The notes: generated by a model from the sequence alone, not told the origin. A DNA stretch of 64,000 nt from Bacillus solimangrovi (GCF_001742425.1 NZ_MJEH01000009.1:1-64000); one strand, 5' to 3'; positions 17,062-26,782 are shown, numbered from the stretch's first letter. Translations and numbers: made by a program.

Positions 17062-17991
17062 CTATCTTTGTAACATTTGTAGTGGATTCGATTTCAATGT
17101 TTTGCTATGCTTACGTGATGTCGCGATAAACACGCCAACAATCACAATCAACATCCCGATCAATTGTTGCCAATGTAAGGTTGAGCCGTAGAAGATCACA
17201 CTTATCCATGCAGCATTAATCGGAACGAGATTCATATACATGCTCGATTTGCTCGTACCGATCTGTTTGATCCCTTCATTCCATAAAATAAACGCAATGA
17301 CTGATGCTAAAATACTCATATAAGCTAGCTCAAGCCATGATTGGAAGGACATCGTTGCTACGTCTGTCCATCCCCCTTCAAAGATTGAACAAATTGCAAG
17401 AAAGACAGAACCAACTAACATTGAAACGGTTGTCGTTAATAAAGAAGATACGTCTTTCATAACGACTTTTGCAATTAATCCATGAATGACCCAACATGCT
17501 AAAGCTGCAACAAATAAGAGATCGCCACTATTAAATGATAATGTCAGTAACGTTTCGATAGAGCCTTTGAAAATAACGATCAGTACACCAAATAACGAAA
17601 GGAATAACCCAAATCCCAACCGCTTATTAAAAACTTCATTTAAAAAGAATACTGCCCCAAATGTAATAAAGACGGGTGTTGTTGCCATTATCAACGAACC
17701 GTTAATAGCGGATGTATATTTTAAAGCAATAAAGAAAAATACGTTATACAAGAAGATTCCTGTCACTGCCATTCCCATTAAGCCTATCCACTGTTTCTTA
17801 ATCGCAGCAGTATCCCATTTTGAACGAACCAAGACGAGCACTAATAAAATAAGAGAGGCTGAACCGAACCTTAATGTAGCAGCAGTAATTGGTGGCACTT
17901 CCGTAATAATATGTTTTGCTGCACCGAAAGCCCCTCCCCAAAATAGCGGAACGAGTAGAAGTAAAACATACATCGAGGTGTTATTTTTCAA
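17062..17991 (-). CDS. EamA/DMT-family transporter
   Basis: A 309-residue protein with ten hydrophobic segments arranged as two EamA repeats, the standard drug/metabolite transporter architecture. The first repeat opens with LLLLVPLFWGGAFGAAKHIITEVPPITAATLRF and the second contains WVIHGLIAKVVMKD and SVIAFILWNEGIKQIG, both characteristic of the family. The start is a TTG at 17991 after GGAAGAGAGTGA. Such proteins export amino acids, nucleosides or other metabolites; the substrate cannot be assigned. No obvious operon partner; the decayed MITE copy at 18019-18101 is just upstream. Confidence 0.88.
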   Translation of the reverse strand: MKNNTSMYVLLLLVPLFWGGAFGAAKHIITEVPPITAATLRFGSASLILLVLVLVRSKWDTAAIKKQWIGLMGMAVTGIFLYNVFFFIALKYTSAINGSLIMATTPVFITFGAVFFLNEVFNKRLGFGLFLSLFGVLIVIFKGSIETLLTLSFNSGDLLFVAALACWVIHGLIAKVVMKDVSSLLTTTVSMLVGSVFLAICSIFEGGWTDVATMSFQSWLELAYMSILASVIAFILWNEGIKQIGTSKSSMYMNLVPINAAWISVIFYGSTLHWQQLIGMLIVIVGVFIATSRKHSKTLKSNPLQMLQR

Positions 17992-18018
17992 CGTTCGTCA
18001 CTCTCTTCCTTCGGTAAA

Positions 18019-18101
18019 CTGAAACTTCCATCTTTGTTATTCCTTATTCCCAGTGATAGATAGTTGAACCTATCAAGTAACATATAACAATATTTCACGT
18101 G
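18019..18101. mobile_element. Partial MITE copy (left half plus end)
   Basis: The sequence TGAAACTTCCATC, then TTATTCCTTATTCC, TAGTTGAACC and ATCAAGTAA matches base for base most of the left 60 bp of the 173-bp element, and the copy closes with a CACGTG end. It is preceded by GTAAA. The internal stem-loop is lost. Confidence 0.65.
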
Positions 18102-18172
18102 TTGTAAGAAATGGAATGCTCGTCAAACCATATCGTGATTAATTCTGAATTTTCCAACCTACACATGTACAC

Positions 18173-19090
18173 TTATTCTATCACAAGTTGCCCTGAACCG
18201 ATTGTTACACAATTACCACTAATTTTTACTTGCTCATATTGTTCTGCTCGTTTTGTTACGGTTACATCAATAAAACTCGGACGCCCCATTTCAATTCCTT
18301 GTTCACTACGAATATGATACGTCTGTTTGGAACTAGAAACGACTGAATGTTCAACGAGATAAGCTCCTAATGGACCACTTGCATTCCCAGTTGCCGGATC
18401 TTCAGCAATTCCCATTGCAGGTGCGAACATACGGCTATGAACGGTAGAAGCTTCATTCATCGTTTCCGATGTAAACGTAAAAATATGCTCAGTGTTCGAA
18501 TCTACACGAAACGATTGTTCCCAAATATCTGTACGAAGTTTAATTTTCTCCATAGCTGCAAGCGTTCGAATCGGAATAAATAGGAACGGTACTCCTGTTG
18601 ATACGGTTTGAACTGGAATATTTCGTTCTATATCATCAGGCGATAACGACAACAGCTCAGCAACACGTTCTATATCTTCATATACTGGTCCGAACTCAGG
18701 TGTTTTTTGAGTCATTTCTACGGATGAAATACCATTATTATCTTTATATATTTGAACAGTAATGTCGCCAACACCTGTCTCAAAAACGACTTTATTTTCT
18801 CCTTGTGTTAAGGAATTTATCTGTTCATTTCCTAATACATATGCTGCTCCAACAGTTGGATGGCCTGCAATCGGTAATTCAATTTGTGGAGTAAAAATAC
18901 GTAATTCCTTATCAGCTGTATTATTTCTAGATGGGCGAATAAAGACTGTCTCAGATAAGTTTAATTCCCTTGCAATCTTTTGCATCAACTCTGTAGGTAA
19001 CGTTCCATCATCCTTAAAGACAGCTAATTGATTGCCTCCAAACGGTTTATTCGTAAAAACATCAACTAATGTATAATGTAAAGTTTTCAT
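18173..19090 (-). CDS. PhzF-family isomerase/epimerase
   Basis: A 305-residue member of the diaminopimelate-epimerase-fold PhzF family. Visible signatures are DVFTNKPFGGNQLAVF at the N-terminus, LNLSETVFI with the catalytic Glu (about residue 46), AGHPTVGAAYVLG, and EDPATGNASGPLGAYL near residue 235. PhzF itself isomerises a dihydro-hydroxyanthranilate in phenazine synthesis, but no phenazine genes are present, so the true substrate is unknown. The ATG at 19090 is preceded by a GGAGGAG site. It diverges from the LysR-type regulator at 19200, which probably controls it. Confidence 0.88.
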   Translation of the reverse strand: MKTLHYTLVDVFTNKPFGGNQLAVFKDDGTLPTELMQKIARELNLSETVFIRPSRNNTADKELRIFTPQIELPIAGHPTVGAAYVLGNEQINSLTQGENKVVFETGVGDITVQIYKDNNGISSVEMTQKTPEFGPVYEDIERVAELLSLSPDDIERNIPVQTVSTGVPFLFIPIRTLAAMEKIKLRTDIWEQSFRVDSNTEHIFTFTSETMNEASTVHSRMFAPAMGIAEDPATGNASGPLGAYLVEHSVVSSSKQTYHIRSEQGIEMGRPSFIDVTVTKRAEQYEQVKISGNCVTIGSGQLVIE

Positions 19091-19146
19091 TGTTTATCTC
19101 CTCCCTTTGTAGTAATCTTAGAGCAATAACTAACATTAATCAAACG

Positions 19147-19168
19147 AATGTTTATAATATTAAGCATT
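19147..19168. promoter_or_regulatory. Candidate LysR operator in the phzF-lysR divergent region
   Basis: A dyad-symmetric stretch AATGTTTA-N7-TAAGCATT of 22 bp lies centrally in the 109-bp gap between the two divergent start codons, the usual place for a LysR-type binding site. Confidence 0.4.
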
Positions 19169-19199
19169 AAAATAATTAATACTAAAAAGGAGTTGCGTC

Positions 19200-20084
19200 A
19201 TGACATTATTGCAATATGAGGTTTTTAAAACTGTTGTGGATCTGAAGAGCTTTACTCAAGCAGGGGAAAAATTAGGCCTCACTCAAGGAGCAGTGAGCCA
19301 TGCAATCAAAAGTCTAGAATCAGAGTTCGATTTAACACTGTTATATAGAAGTCGATCAGGCATTACATTAACAAAGGAAGGAGAAAGAATGATACCATAT
19401 ATTAGACAAATCTTAAGCATTTCCGAACAAATGAAACAAGAAGCAGGAAAAATGAATGGACTGGAAATTGGAACAATTCGGATCGGCACATTTAGCAGTG
19501 TTTCAGCAAGTCTATTACCTACTATTTTGAAGCAATTTCATCAACAGTACCCATCCATTGAAATCGAATTATATGAAGGTGGATATGGTGACATTCGTCA
19601 CATGTTACAATCAGGCAAGATCGATATAGGCTTCTTACCTTCCTCAGAAATCGAAAGCTTAGACTTTATTAAGCTATTAGAAGACCCTTTATATGTCCTG
19701 TTACCTAAGAACCATCAACTAAATAAACGCAAAAAAATAAGCATACTTGAGTTAACGACAGATCCATTCATTATGCCTAAAGGTGGATGTGACGCTCTCG
19801 TAAAAAAAGTATTTAAAGAGAATAAAATAAAAACAAACGTCTTCTGTGAAATTGAAGACAACCCTACGATTGTGGCGATGGTGGAGAAAGAATTAGGAAT
19901 TAGCATAATGCCGGATATGGTTATAAATACTTGCTCAGGTGATGTAGCTATTTCACGATTAAGTGAAGACTACTACCGCTCAATCGGTTTAGCTTCCAAA
20001 TCGTTTGCACACGTCTCACCCGTCGTCAGAGCTTTTATCGATCAAACAGAACAATATGTAAATAGTGCGTATCATGCCAAGTAA
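19200..20084 (+). CDS. LysR-family transcriptional regulator
   Basis: The N-terminal winged helix-turn-helix is clear: FKTVVDLKSFTQAGEKLGLTQGAVSHAIKSLESEF (residues about 9-43) followed by LLYRSRSGITLTKEGERM. The remaining 200 residues are the type-2 periplasmic-binding-like effector domain. At 294 residues the length is typical. It has AAGGAG eight bases before the ATG. Transcribed divergently from the phzF-like gene with a dyad between them, it is most likely the activator or repressor of that gene; the co-inducer is unknown. Confidence 0.9.
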   Translation: MTLLQYEVFKTVVDLKSFTQAGEKLGLTQGAVSHAIKSLESEFDLTLLYRSRSGITLTKEGERMIPYIRQILSISEQMKQEAGKMNGLEIGTIRIGTFSSVSASLLPTILKQFHQQYPSIEIELYEGGYGDIRHMLQSGKIDIGFLPSSEIESLDFIKLLEDPLYVLLPKNHQLNKRKKISILELTTDPFIMPKGGCDALVKKVFKENKIKTNVFCEIEDNPTIVAMVEKELGISIMPDMVINTCSGDVAISRLSEDYYRSIGLASKSFAHVSPVVRAFIDQTEQYVNSAYHAK

Positions 20085-20517
20085 GCTATCTTTGAATAAA
20101 CACTCAACAAGCTAATCTATTAAAATAACCGTAAGTATCCAACGTCATTATACAAATAGCTACAACTGTATTATTAATACAAATCTTCTAGCGGTTTTTG
20201 CGATCTCTTCAACTTGATAATGACACTTAAAGCAATGTTGTCATCATTTCTATCAATATTTATCACTTCGATAACATTAAAAGCACTTCTATTTACGATG
20301 ATAAATAAGTGCTTCTTTCAATTTCAATTGTAATAACTCACCTATAGCATAAACTTCAACATATGTTGATCATGTACTTTAAATTACTTAACGTTAAAGG
20401 TTCAACATCTCTGTTATTTGTTCTTCCATATGTAGCAAGCTTGTTCAAAACCCAATTTTATCACCATTATTTAATTAATGAATAATATGAAGTATAAAGT
20501 TCGAGGGAGGTGTAAAA
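20085..20517. other. Intergenic region with one hairpin
   Basis: No gene seen. AAGCACTT-x-TATTTA and TAAATAAGTGCTT form a hairpin at about 20280-20317 that could terminate the LysR transcript about 200 bp after its stop. The leader of the next gene follows. Confidence 0.45.
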
Positions 20518-20886
20518 TTGGGAAAAAGAAAAAAGAAAAAGTGGACAACTGGTGTTTTGTACCGAGAAGTAGGTACAGATAATGGACACACTGAAATCCT
20601 GAATCGTGGTGATGAGGAATGTACGATAAAAGCAACAGCATTTGATTGGGATGAACTAGATAATCCAATAATCATTAATGAAGAGGAAATAACCATCTCT
20701 CCAGGAACACGTGAAGTGTTTGATTTTGATATGACTCGTCACGCTGAACTTGTGCTCGAAATTGAGGATAAATGTAGATGTGAAGACGTTATCGCAAACT
20801 TGTATTTCCGTGATAGAGACAACTGTACGGTAGGCACACCGTTCTATAACAATGATTTCGTGGAAATACACTGTGGTTGCTATTAA
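20518..20886 (+). CDS. Cys-containing beta-rich small protein, unknown family
   Basis: A 122-residue protein starting at a TTG (20518) after GGGAGGTG. The N-terminus is strongly basic (GKRKKKKW); the rest is predicted beta-strand, with acidic stretches and Cys motifs (CRCED at about residue 91 and a terminal HCGCY). The IL-N-R-G-D-E and ISPGTREVFDFD segments resemble small immunoglobulin-like surface domains in spore-formers, but I do not recognise a named family. No signal peptide. The Cys-rich C-terminus parallels that of other putative spore-surface proteins in this window; that comparison is speculative. Confidence 0.6.
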   Translation: MGKRKKKKWTTGVLYREVGTDNGHTEILNRGDEECTIKATAFDWDELDNPIIINEEEITISPGTREVFDFDMTRHAELVLEIEDKCRCEDVIANLYFRDRDNCTVGTPFYNNDFVEIHCGCY

Positions 20887-21389
20887 TATTTTTAACACCT
20901 AATATATTTGTCAACTTTCCCTGTATGTGCTGTAGGTGCACGCAGGGAGAGTAATTAATAATATTGTTTATACCATAAGTTATGTAAGTCATTCGAATTT
21001 TGTGCTTGTATCACTAATATATTCAATTACTTTAATTATTATTGTGATTTCTAAAGGCTGGAAATCGCCTTTTTTATTGTCTCTTCTCCACATCAGTAAC
21101 ACTAATTTGTCAGATCCGTTACATATCCCCTTTTAGCACATCACTTAAAATGGCTACTATCTTTACATTTTCCCATGCGTGCATAAGCCTTCACTTTCTT
21201 AATATATTGTACACAAATTCTACTAACCTATAATGCTGGTATAATACATATCAGATATTTTTTCCAAAAAAGGAAAACTATATTTATCACCTATCAGTCT
21301 AATAAATAGATTAATCAAAAATCATCCTCAATAACATGAACAATTGAAGATAGCTATCTTTTCAAAATCTATCGTAAGGAGGAACAAAG
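20887..21389. other. Intergenic region; terminator-like hairpin at 21053-21077
   Basis: AAAGGC-TGGAAATC-GCCTTTTTT forms a plus-strand terminator 170 bp after the Cys-containing gene. The remainder is AT-rich leader DNA of the ECF sigma gene. I see no further gene. Confidence 0.55.
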
Positions 21390-21902
21390 TTGAATATCGA
21401 ACAACTAGTCAAACAAGCACAAAAGCACAATGACGAAGCATTTTTCGAACCCATCTCTATACATAAAGCACAAATCTATAAAATCGCTTTTTCGTATATG
21501 AAAAACGAACAAGACGCTCTTGAAGCAGTACAAGAGGTCACCTATCGTGCGTATTCATCCATTAAGAAGTTGAAAAATCCGAACTATTTCGCAACATGGC
21601 TTACTCGGATTACATTAAATTATTGTGCAGATGAACAGAAACGAAAAAGAAAAACATTAAATAAAGAAATAGAATATGCTTCTGAAGCAGCAGACAATCA
21701 CGTTATTGGAAATATTGAGGTTGAGAGACTAATTGAATCATTAGATCCAAAATATCAACAAGTTATTACATTAAAATATGTACAAGATTATACGATCCCT
21801 CAAATCGCTGAAGTCATTCAACGACCTGAAGGAACGATAAAAACATGGCTGAACAAATCACTAAGGCTATTAAGAAAAGAGTTAGAGAAGGAGGAAGTGT
21901 AA
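21390..21902 (+). CDS. ECF-type sigma-70 factor (SigV-like)
   Basis: A 170-residue extracytoplasmic-function sigma factor. Region 2 is visible as YKIAFSYMKNEQDALEAVQEVTYRAYSSIKKL with the following FATWLTRITLNYCADEQKR, and region 4 as LDPKYQQVITLKYVQDYTIPQIAEVIQRPEGTIKTWLNKSLRLLRKEL. It starts at TTG after AAGGAGGAACAAAG. Only 3 bp separate it from the downstream DUF4179 protein, its likely membrane anti-sigma factor. A similar pair is at 52952-54800. The signal it responds to is probably envelope-related, by analogy with the SigV/RsiV group. Confidence 0.9.
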   Translation: MNIEQLVKQAQKHNDEAFFEPISIHKAQIYKIAFSYMKNEQDALEAVQEVTYRAYSSIKKLKNPNYFATWLTRITLNYCADEQKRKRKTLNKEIEYASEAADNHVIGNIEVERLIESLDPKYQQVITLKYVQDYTIPQIAEVIQRPEGTIKTWLNKSLRLLRKELEKEEV

Positions 21903-21905
21903 CCG

Positions 21906-23231
21906 ATGTTTGAAAAAGAAGAACAGTTATTAAATGACATAAAAGAACAATATGAACACCTCCCTATTCCAAGTGATATTGACTCTTTCATATCGACAGG
22001 CATTTCAAAAGCTCAAAAAAGAAAGCAACTAAGAAGAAGAATTACTTTTTCTACAATCGCAGCAAGTATGGCTCTATTCATATTCATAGGTTCGATTCGA
22101 ACATCACCTACATTTGCAAAGTATGTTGCAAACATTCCTGGGTTCTCACAAATTGTAGAGCTACTGGATAAAGACAAAGGTCTTCAATCCGCTCTTGAAA
22201 ATGGTTATTTTCAATCGATTGGTTTATCGGATGAATATGAAGGTAATACATTTACGTTAGAAAATATCACTCTCGATGGAGAAAAGATGATCGTCTTCTA
22301 TTCTCATACTGGTGAAGAACTCCTAAGAAATCTTGAATTATATACGATGGATAATAAGAAAATCGATCTTATGTTTGCGAAATGGGGCATTGAAAGAGAC
22401 AACACTAAGAATATGTATAGGATGGATTTTAAAGCAAATGAAGAAATTCCTGAATCGATGATTTTGAAGGTTCCATTTGAAAGTGAAGATTCAAATACGC
22501 CTCAAGGCTATATGTATGAAATTCCATTTACAGTTGATAAAAACAAATTTTCTCAATCTAGTGAGGTGATTAATCTTGATAAAACAATTAAAATTGGTGA
22601 GCAAGCGATTACCTTTCAAGACCTCACAATCCATCCAACCCGAACAGAATTAAGACTAAAATTTGATGACAATAACAATAAAACGATGTTCGCCTTCGAA
22701 GATTTACGTCTTATAGATAAGAATGAGAAAGAGTGGATGCCCACTTCTTATGATTCAATCATTTGGTATACGAATGATAACGAAGGAAAAATAACGTTTG
22801 AAAGTAGCTTTTTTGAAAAACCCGAAGAACTTTACCTTGAATTTTCAGCTATCCGAGCACTTGATAAGGATTCATTAGAAGTTGTAGTTGATATGGAGAA
22901 TGAAAAAATTTTAAAAGCACCTGATGATAAGCTTTCATTACTGTATGTGTATGATGACCATACCTCTGATGGTAAAGGAAATTGGGATATTAAGCCGGCA
23001 ATCAAATTCAAAATGAATGAGTTTGAGGATAAAAAAATAACAAAGCTCAATTTTGATTATCATGATGCTAATGGGCATAATTTTTCCATTTATAGTGCAG
23101 ACGGAACACTTAAAAGTAATGGTGAGTGGTCGATCACTTTAAGTCCTGATGAGTATAAAAGTCCACTTACATTCAAACTTGTCGATTACCCAGCTCGAAT
23201 CTATAAGGATGTTCGATTGAAAATAAAATAG
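21906..23231 (+). CDS. Membrane-anchored anti-sigma factor-like protein (DUF4179)
   Basis: A 441-residue protein with a short cytoplasmic N-terminus (residues 1-45), one transmembrane helix (about 47-64, TIAASMALFIFIGSI) and a large extracellular region. The segment just outside the membrane, TFAKYVANIPGFSQIVELLDKDKGLQSALENGY, is the DUF4179 signature, followed by beta-rich domains. Such proteins bind the cognate ECF sigma factor with the N-terminal region and release it upon an outside signal. It directly follows the sigma gene. The paralogue at 52952-54283 has the same layout including LDKD...VVVD and KAPDD motifs. Confidence 0.85.
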   Translation: MFEKEEQLLNDIKEQYEHLPIPSDIDSFISTGISKAQKRKQLRRRITFSTIAASMALFIFIGSIRTSPTFAKYVANIPGFSQIVELLDKDKGLQSALENGYFQSIGLSDEYEGNTFTLENITLDGEKMIVFYSHTGEELLRNLELYTMDNKKIDLMFAKWGIERDNTKNMYRMDFKANEEIPESMILKVPFESEDSNTPQGYMYEIPFTVDKNKFSQSSEVINLDKTIKIGEQAITFQDLTIHPTRTELRLKFDDNNNKTMFAFEDLRLIDKNEKEWMPTSYDSIIWYTNDNEGKITFESSFFEKPEELYLEFSAIRALDKDSLEVVVDMENEKILKAPDDKLSLLYVYDDHTSDGKGNWDIKPAIKFKMNEFEDKKITKLNFDYHDANGHNFSIYSADGTLKSNGEWSITLSPDEYKSPLTFKLVDYPARIYKDVRLKIK

Positions 23232-23265
23232 GCTCTCACTTCATACAAACTTACAAGTACACATA

Positions 23266-23313
23266 TAAAAAACGTCGATAAATTCTTTTGAATAAGAATA
23301 TCGACGTTTTTTC
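23266..23313 (+). terminator. Rho-independent terminator of the ECF operon
   Basis: AACGTCGATA pairs with TATCGACGTT (inner AATTCTT / AAGAATA extends the stem), followed by six Ts. The rest of 23232-23551 is AT-rich promoter DNA for the next gene. Confidence 0.85.
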
Positions 23314-23551
23314 TTTATTCATAGTTTCTGAGTGAGAACTTTGTTAAAAACTAATCATTACTTTTGATTCATTCCTCAATTCTAAAATTTTATTACCTTA
23401 GTAAAATTACATTATTGACCAATTCAATTTTTATAATTCTATAAGACTACAACTGTTAACCTTAATTACGCAAATTATTATAATATTCTTACAATAAACA
23501 CTATATTCATGTACAATATAGTTAATAAATACTAGAAAAAAGGAGAATGGT

Positions 23552-25309
23552 ATGAGGAAATTCGTATTGATTATGACACTTATTAGTTGTTTATTAGTTT
23601 TTAACGTAACATCTACCTATGCAAAGAATGAGGATTTAAGATTAAACATTGTTGATGAAGATACGAAACGAGGAGACATACAATCAGCAAAAGCTTATAC
23701 ACTAGTCTTTGAAAATGATGATAAAGTTGGTGTTCAATATTCATTATTCTATCCTTATAACGATGCAATGGATGGTGCAGTTGGACAAGGTGCGCATGAA
23801 GGCGATTGGGAGAGAATAAGAGTTATTGCAGATAAAGATACAGAAGAAATTGAATCTATGTATTATGCAGCACATTCAAATGAAGGACAATGGTATGATA
23901 ACCCTTTCACCTTTAGTGAAAATATTAAAAGCTTCGAACGTAGTGATTACGATACTGGACAGTATCCAGCAGTAGCCGTTACTGATGATGGCATGGTCAT
24001 TGAAGTACATGAAAATGAAGTATCTGGTGGAAACCTGTATTACAATCTCGGTCAAATTGTTGATGACGAAGTTGAATGGCTACGAACTGGAGTGAAATAC
24101 GATACAGGGCAAAATCCAACTGTCGCTGTTACGAATAGTGGTAAGGTTATTGAAATCCACGAAAATGAAGTAACAGGAGGCAGTTTATATTATAATGTCG
24201 GAACAATTGATGGTGACCGTATCAATTGGACGAAAAATGGTACATATTATGATTCAGGACAAAACCCTTCTATTACTGTTGCTGGTGATGGAACAATTAT
24301 TGAAATCCATGAAAATGAATTCACAGGCGGGAACCTCTACTACAGTCTAGGGAAAGTTGACGGAAATAAAATCAACTGGTTTACAAAAGGAAAAAAATAC
24401 GATACTGGTCACTACCCTTCTGTTACAGCAACAAACGGCACGATCGTTGAAATGCATGAAGCATCAGGCAATCTGTATTACAATGTTGGAACGTTAAATG
24501 GCAGTCGTATTGATTGGACATCAAGTGGAACGTTCTATGATACTGGTCATTATCCTGATGTCACTGTAACACAAGATGGAAAGATCTTCGAAGTACATGA
24601 AGGAGATGACAGATTCTATTATAATATCGGTCAATTAAATGGGAAGAAAATTACTTGGTCAAAATGGAATGGTTCAAAAAGTGTTGGAACTCCGCTAGAC
24701 TTCGGAAGTCAGCCGTCTGTCCAATTCTCACCTACAAATGAGGTTGTTGTCGTGAATGAATCTGATAGCGGTTATCAAATGGATTCACGTATCGTAACTT
24801 TGTTAGATGAATATCGACCTGTAGGCTTCTCTGCAAAGATTTCACATGCTAGTTATCCTAGAGTTGCTTCCTATTCTAGAATTCCACTTCCTAGTGATGT
24901 AACAGATAGAGGTACAATTTGGGATTTACAAAATAACGTCTCGTTAATTGGCAGTGATTATAAAACAAATGATTCATATCGATGGGTTGCATATGATGGA
25001 TTATGGGGTAATACGTATGAAGACGATCTTATTGGTACGAAGAGTCCGAGCTTTGGTATAGGTAACGGTTGGTTCAAAGATAAAACCGGTAGTACTGATC
25101 CAATTGATGTCGTTGTTTCCGACTATGATCGAGCAATGTATTATGCAGAAAAGTTTGCACCAATTATGTATATGCATAGTGAAGATATCGATCACCCGTC
25201 AACTGTTGAATGGTTTTTAGAACGGGTGCAATTGATATATAAAGGTGAAGTTATTTTAGACGTTGGCGAAGTTAACCCTTCATCATTAGTTGATGTCATA
25301 TTAGAGTAA
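23552..25309 (+). CDS. Secreted Vps62-like protein with inserted propeller-type repeats
   Basis: A 585-residue protein with a signal peptide (residues 1-24, ending STYAK). Residues about 55-110 (YSLFYPYNDAMDG...GAHEGDWERIRV, AAHSNEGQWY) match the first half of Vps62-type domains, and residues about 425-515 (ISHASYPRVASY, DLQNNVSLIG, GLWGNTYEDD, SPSFGIGNGWF) match its second half. Between them lie about six 48-residue repeats of the form YDTGxxPxVAVTxxGxVIEVHENExxGGNLYYNxG, likely a beta-propeller. The C-terminal YYAEKFAPIMYMHSEDIDH...WFLERVQ resembles the segment that normally opens such proteins, suggesting circular permutation or a lost downstream domain. Start has AAAAGGAG. Function unknown. 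Confidence 0.75.
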   Translation: MRKFVLIMTLISCLLVFNVTSTYAKNEDLRLNIVDEDTKRGDIQSAKAYTLVFENDDKVGVQYSLFYPYNDAMDGAVGQGAHEGDWERIRVIADKDTEEIESMYYAAHSNEGQWYDNPFTFSENIKSFERSDYDTGQYPAVAVTDDGMVIEVHENEVSGGNLYYNLGQIVDDEVEWLRTGVKYDTGQNPTVAVTNSGKVIEIHENEVTGGSLYYNVGTIDGDRINWTKNGTYYDSGQNPSITVAGDGTIIEIHENEFTGGNLYYSLGKVDGNKINWFTKGKKYDTGHYPSVTATNGTIVEMHEASGNLYYNVGTLNGSRIDWTSSGTFYDTGHYPDVTVTQDGKIFEVHEGDDRFYYNIGQLNGKKITWSKWNGSKSVGTPLDFGSQPSVQFSPTNEVVVVNESDSGYQMDSRIVTLLDEYRPVGFSAKISHASYPRVASYSRIPLPSDVTDRGTIWDLQNNVSLIGSDYKTNDSYRWVAYDGLWGNTYEDDLIGTKSPSFGIGNGWFKDKTGSTDPIDVVVSDYDRAMYYAEKFAPIMYMHSEDIDHPSTVEWFLERVQLIYKGEVILDVGEVNPSSLVDVILE

Positions 25310-25322
25310 TAAGAGGTTTATT

Positions 25323-25362
25323 AAAAGGAAGTACATCAGTAATCATGATGTACCTCCTTTTT
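25323..25362. terminator. Bidirectional terminator between convergent genes
   Basis: AAAAGGAAGTACATC pairs with GATGTAC-CTCCTTTTT, between the secreted Vps62-like gene and the convergent MFS gene. Confidence 0.85.
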
Positions 25363-25370
25363 AATTTATA

Positions 25371-26576
25371 TTATATTATTTTCAAAGTCTCTCTTCTCAC
25401 ATAACTCCAAATAGCGGATAAAAGCAATAACACTGATGCAACAACAAACACTACCTGAACACCAAAAACCTCTGCCAAATATCCAAATAATAATGTTGAA
25501 CTTCCGAATACTCCTGTCATGATTGCATCTCTAGCTGAGAACACTTTCGGTAATTTCTCTTCAGACGTTGTCAATTGAAAGACCGTTTGCTGACTAATAT
25601 CCTTAATCGCTGTTGCAATCCCCACTAGTATAGAGAGAACTAGTGCTAACCATGCATTTGTCGTAAAGCCAAAACATAATGTAATCAATCCAATCATTAT
25701 CGTACCTACAAAAATCCCGGTGGCTAACCTCTTCTTCAAATGAGACTCTATACGAAAACTTATGAAGCCTCCAACAATCAAACCAGCAAAAAAGGTGGAA
25801 TTTATATATCCCCACCATATTTCACTTTTATGAAGAACTTCTTCAATGTAAATATAAAGAATCGCTGCGATCCATACGACACTTGAGATCGCATCGATTA
25901 TATCTGTAGCTGCTACCGTTCGCAATGAAGGTGTTTTCCAAATTGTTATCCAACCTTCTAATAGTGAAGCTAACTTGTCCATTCGAGGCGTTTGTTTTCT
26001 TTCTTGTTTCTTAACTTGAATAGCAGCCATCATTATCGTTGATAAAATGAACAATATAGCTGTAACGAGGATTAATAACTCGCCACTAAAAATCGCCACA
26101 AAGATTCCACCAACTGCCCATCCTCCAAGCTGAACAATTTGATCAACGACTGCAAGAAAGCTGTTTGCTCGTACAAGCTTATGAGATGGAACGAGCTGTG
26201 GCAACATTGCATTACGTGCTGGAGTTGCCCAACCATCAAGAAAAGCCGTGAAACTAATTAATAGAAAAACAAAAAATAATCCACCTTCTCCTAGGAGGGT
26301 GAACACGTAAATAGTTAAACAAACTAATAGAATCGTCTTAACGAGTTGAGAATATATAAGAATTTGCTTCAATGCATAGCGATCAATCACCCAAGGTGCA
26401 ATTATTCCACCAAAAAAACGTGAAAATGCGATAACGAATGGGATGACTGCCATGATCGTTGCTGATTGTGTCAAACTGTAGACAATCGTAATCAACCCGA
26501 CAATATAGAAAAGGTCACCGCTATTCGCTAATGTCTGTCCGATCCATAAATAACGAAAAGAATGTTTATCATTCAT
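25371..26576 (-). CDS. MFS transporter (EntS/multidrug exporter-like)
   Basis: A 401-residue protein with about twelve hydrophobic segments. The opening SFRYLWIGQTLANSGDLFYIVGLITIVYSLTQSAT is typical of the EntS-like group of MFS exporters, and ARNAMLPQLVPSHKLVRANS after TM4 is diagnostic of this subfamily. The frame opens seven codons earlier, but GGGGATAGGATT precedes the ATG at 26576. Substrate unknown; this group exports siderophores, macrolides and other compounds. It is monocistronic and lies between the secreted Vps62-like gene and the first PA-like toxin gene without evident functional link. Confidence 0.88.
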   Translation of the reverse strand: MNDKHSFRYLWIGQTLANSGDLFYIVGLITIVYSLTQSATIMAVIPFVIAFSRFFGGIIAPWVIDRYALKQILIYSQLVKTILLVCLTIYVFTLLGEGGLFFVFLLISFTAFLDGWATPARNAMLPQLVPSHKLVRANSFLAVVDQIVQLGGWAVGGIFVAIFSGELLILVTAILFILSTIMMAAIQVKKQERKQTPRMDKLASLLEGWITIWKTPSLRTVAATDIIDAISSVVWIAAILYIYIEEVLHKSEIWWGYINSTFFAGLIVGGFISFRIESHLKKRLATGIFVGTIMIGLITLCFGFTTNAWLALVLSILVGIATAIKDISQQTVFQLTTSEEKLPKVFSARDAIMTGVFGSSTLLFGYLAEVFGVQVVFVVASVLLLLSAIWSYVRRETLKII

Positions 26577-26782
26577 AATCCTATCCCCTTTTAACATATT
26601 CAGTTGTTTTATAGGATAGGATTTCTTACATTCGGTTCACCCTTTTCGTTTGTTAAAACTTATTATAACGTATGAGTAGGATAAGTGTAAATTTCTCTCG
26701 AAAACCACACTTCATTCAGTTAATAGTTCCCTTCATCTACCATAATAGTTTAGTCATCAAATATTTTTATAGTTTAATGCTA

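Noticed and set aside
20936..21136. Plus-strand ORF of 66 codons
   Set aside because: No RBS, overlaps a terminator hairpin and shows no conserved pattern.
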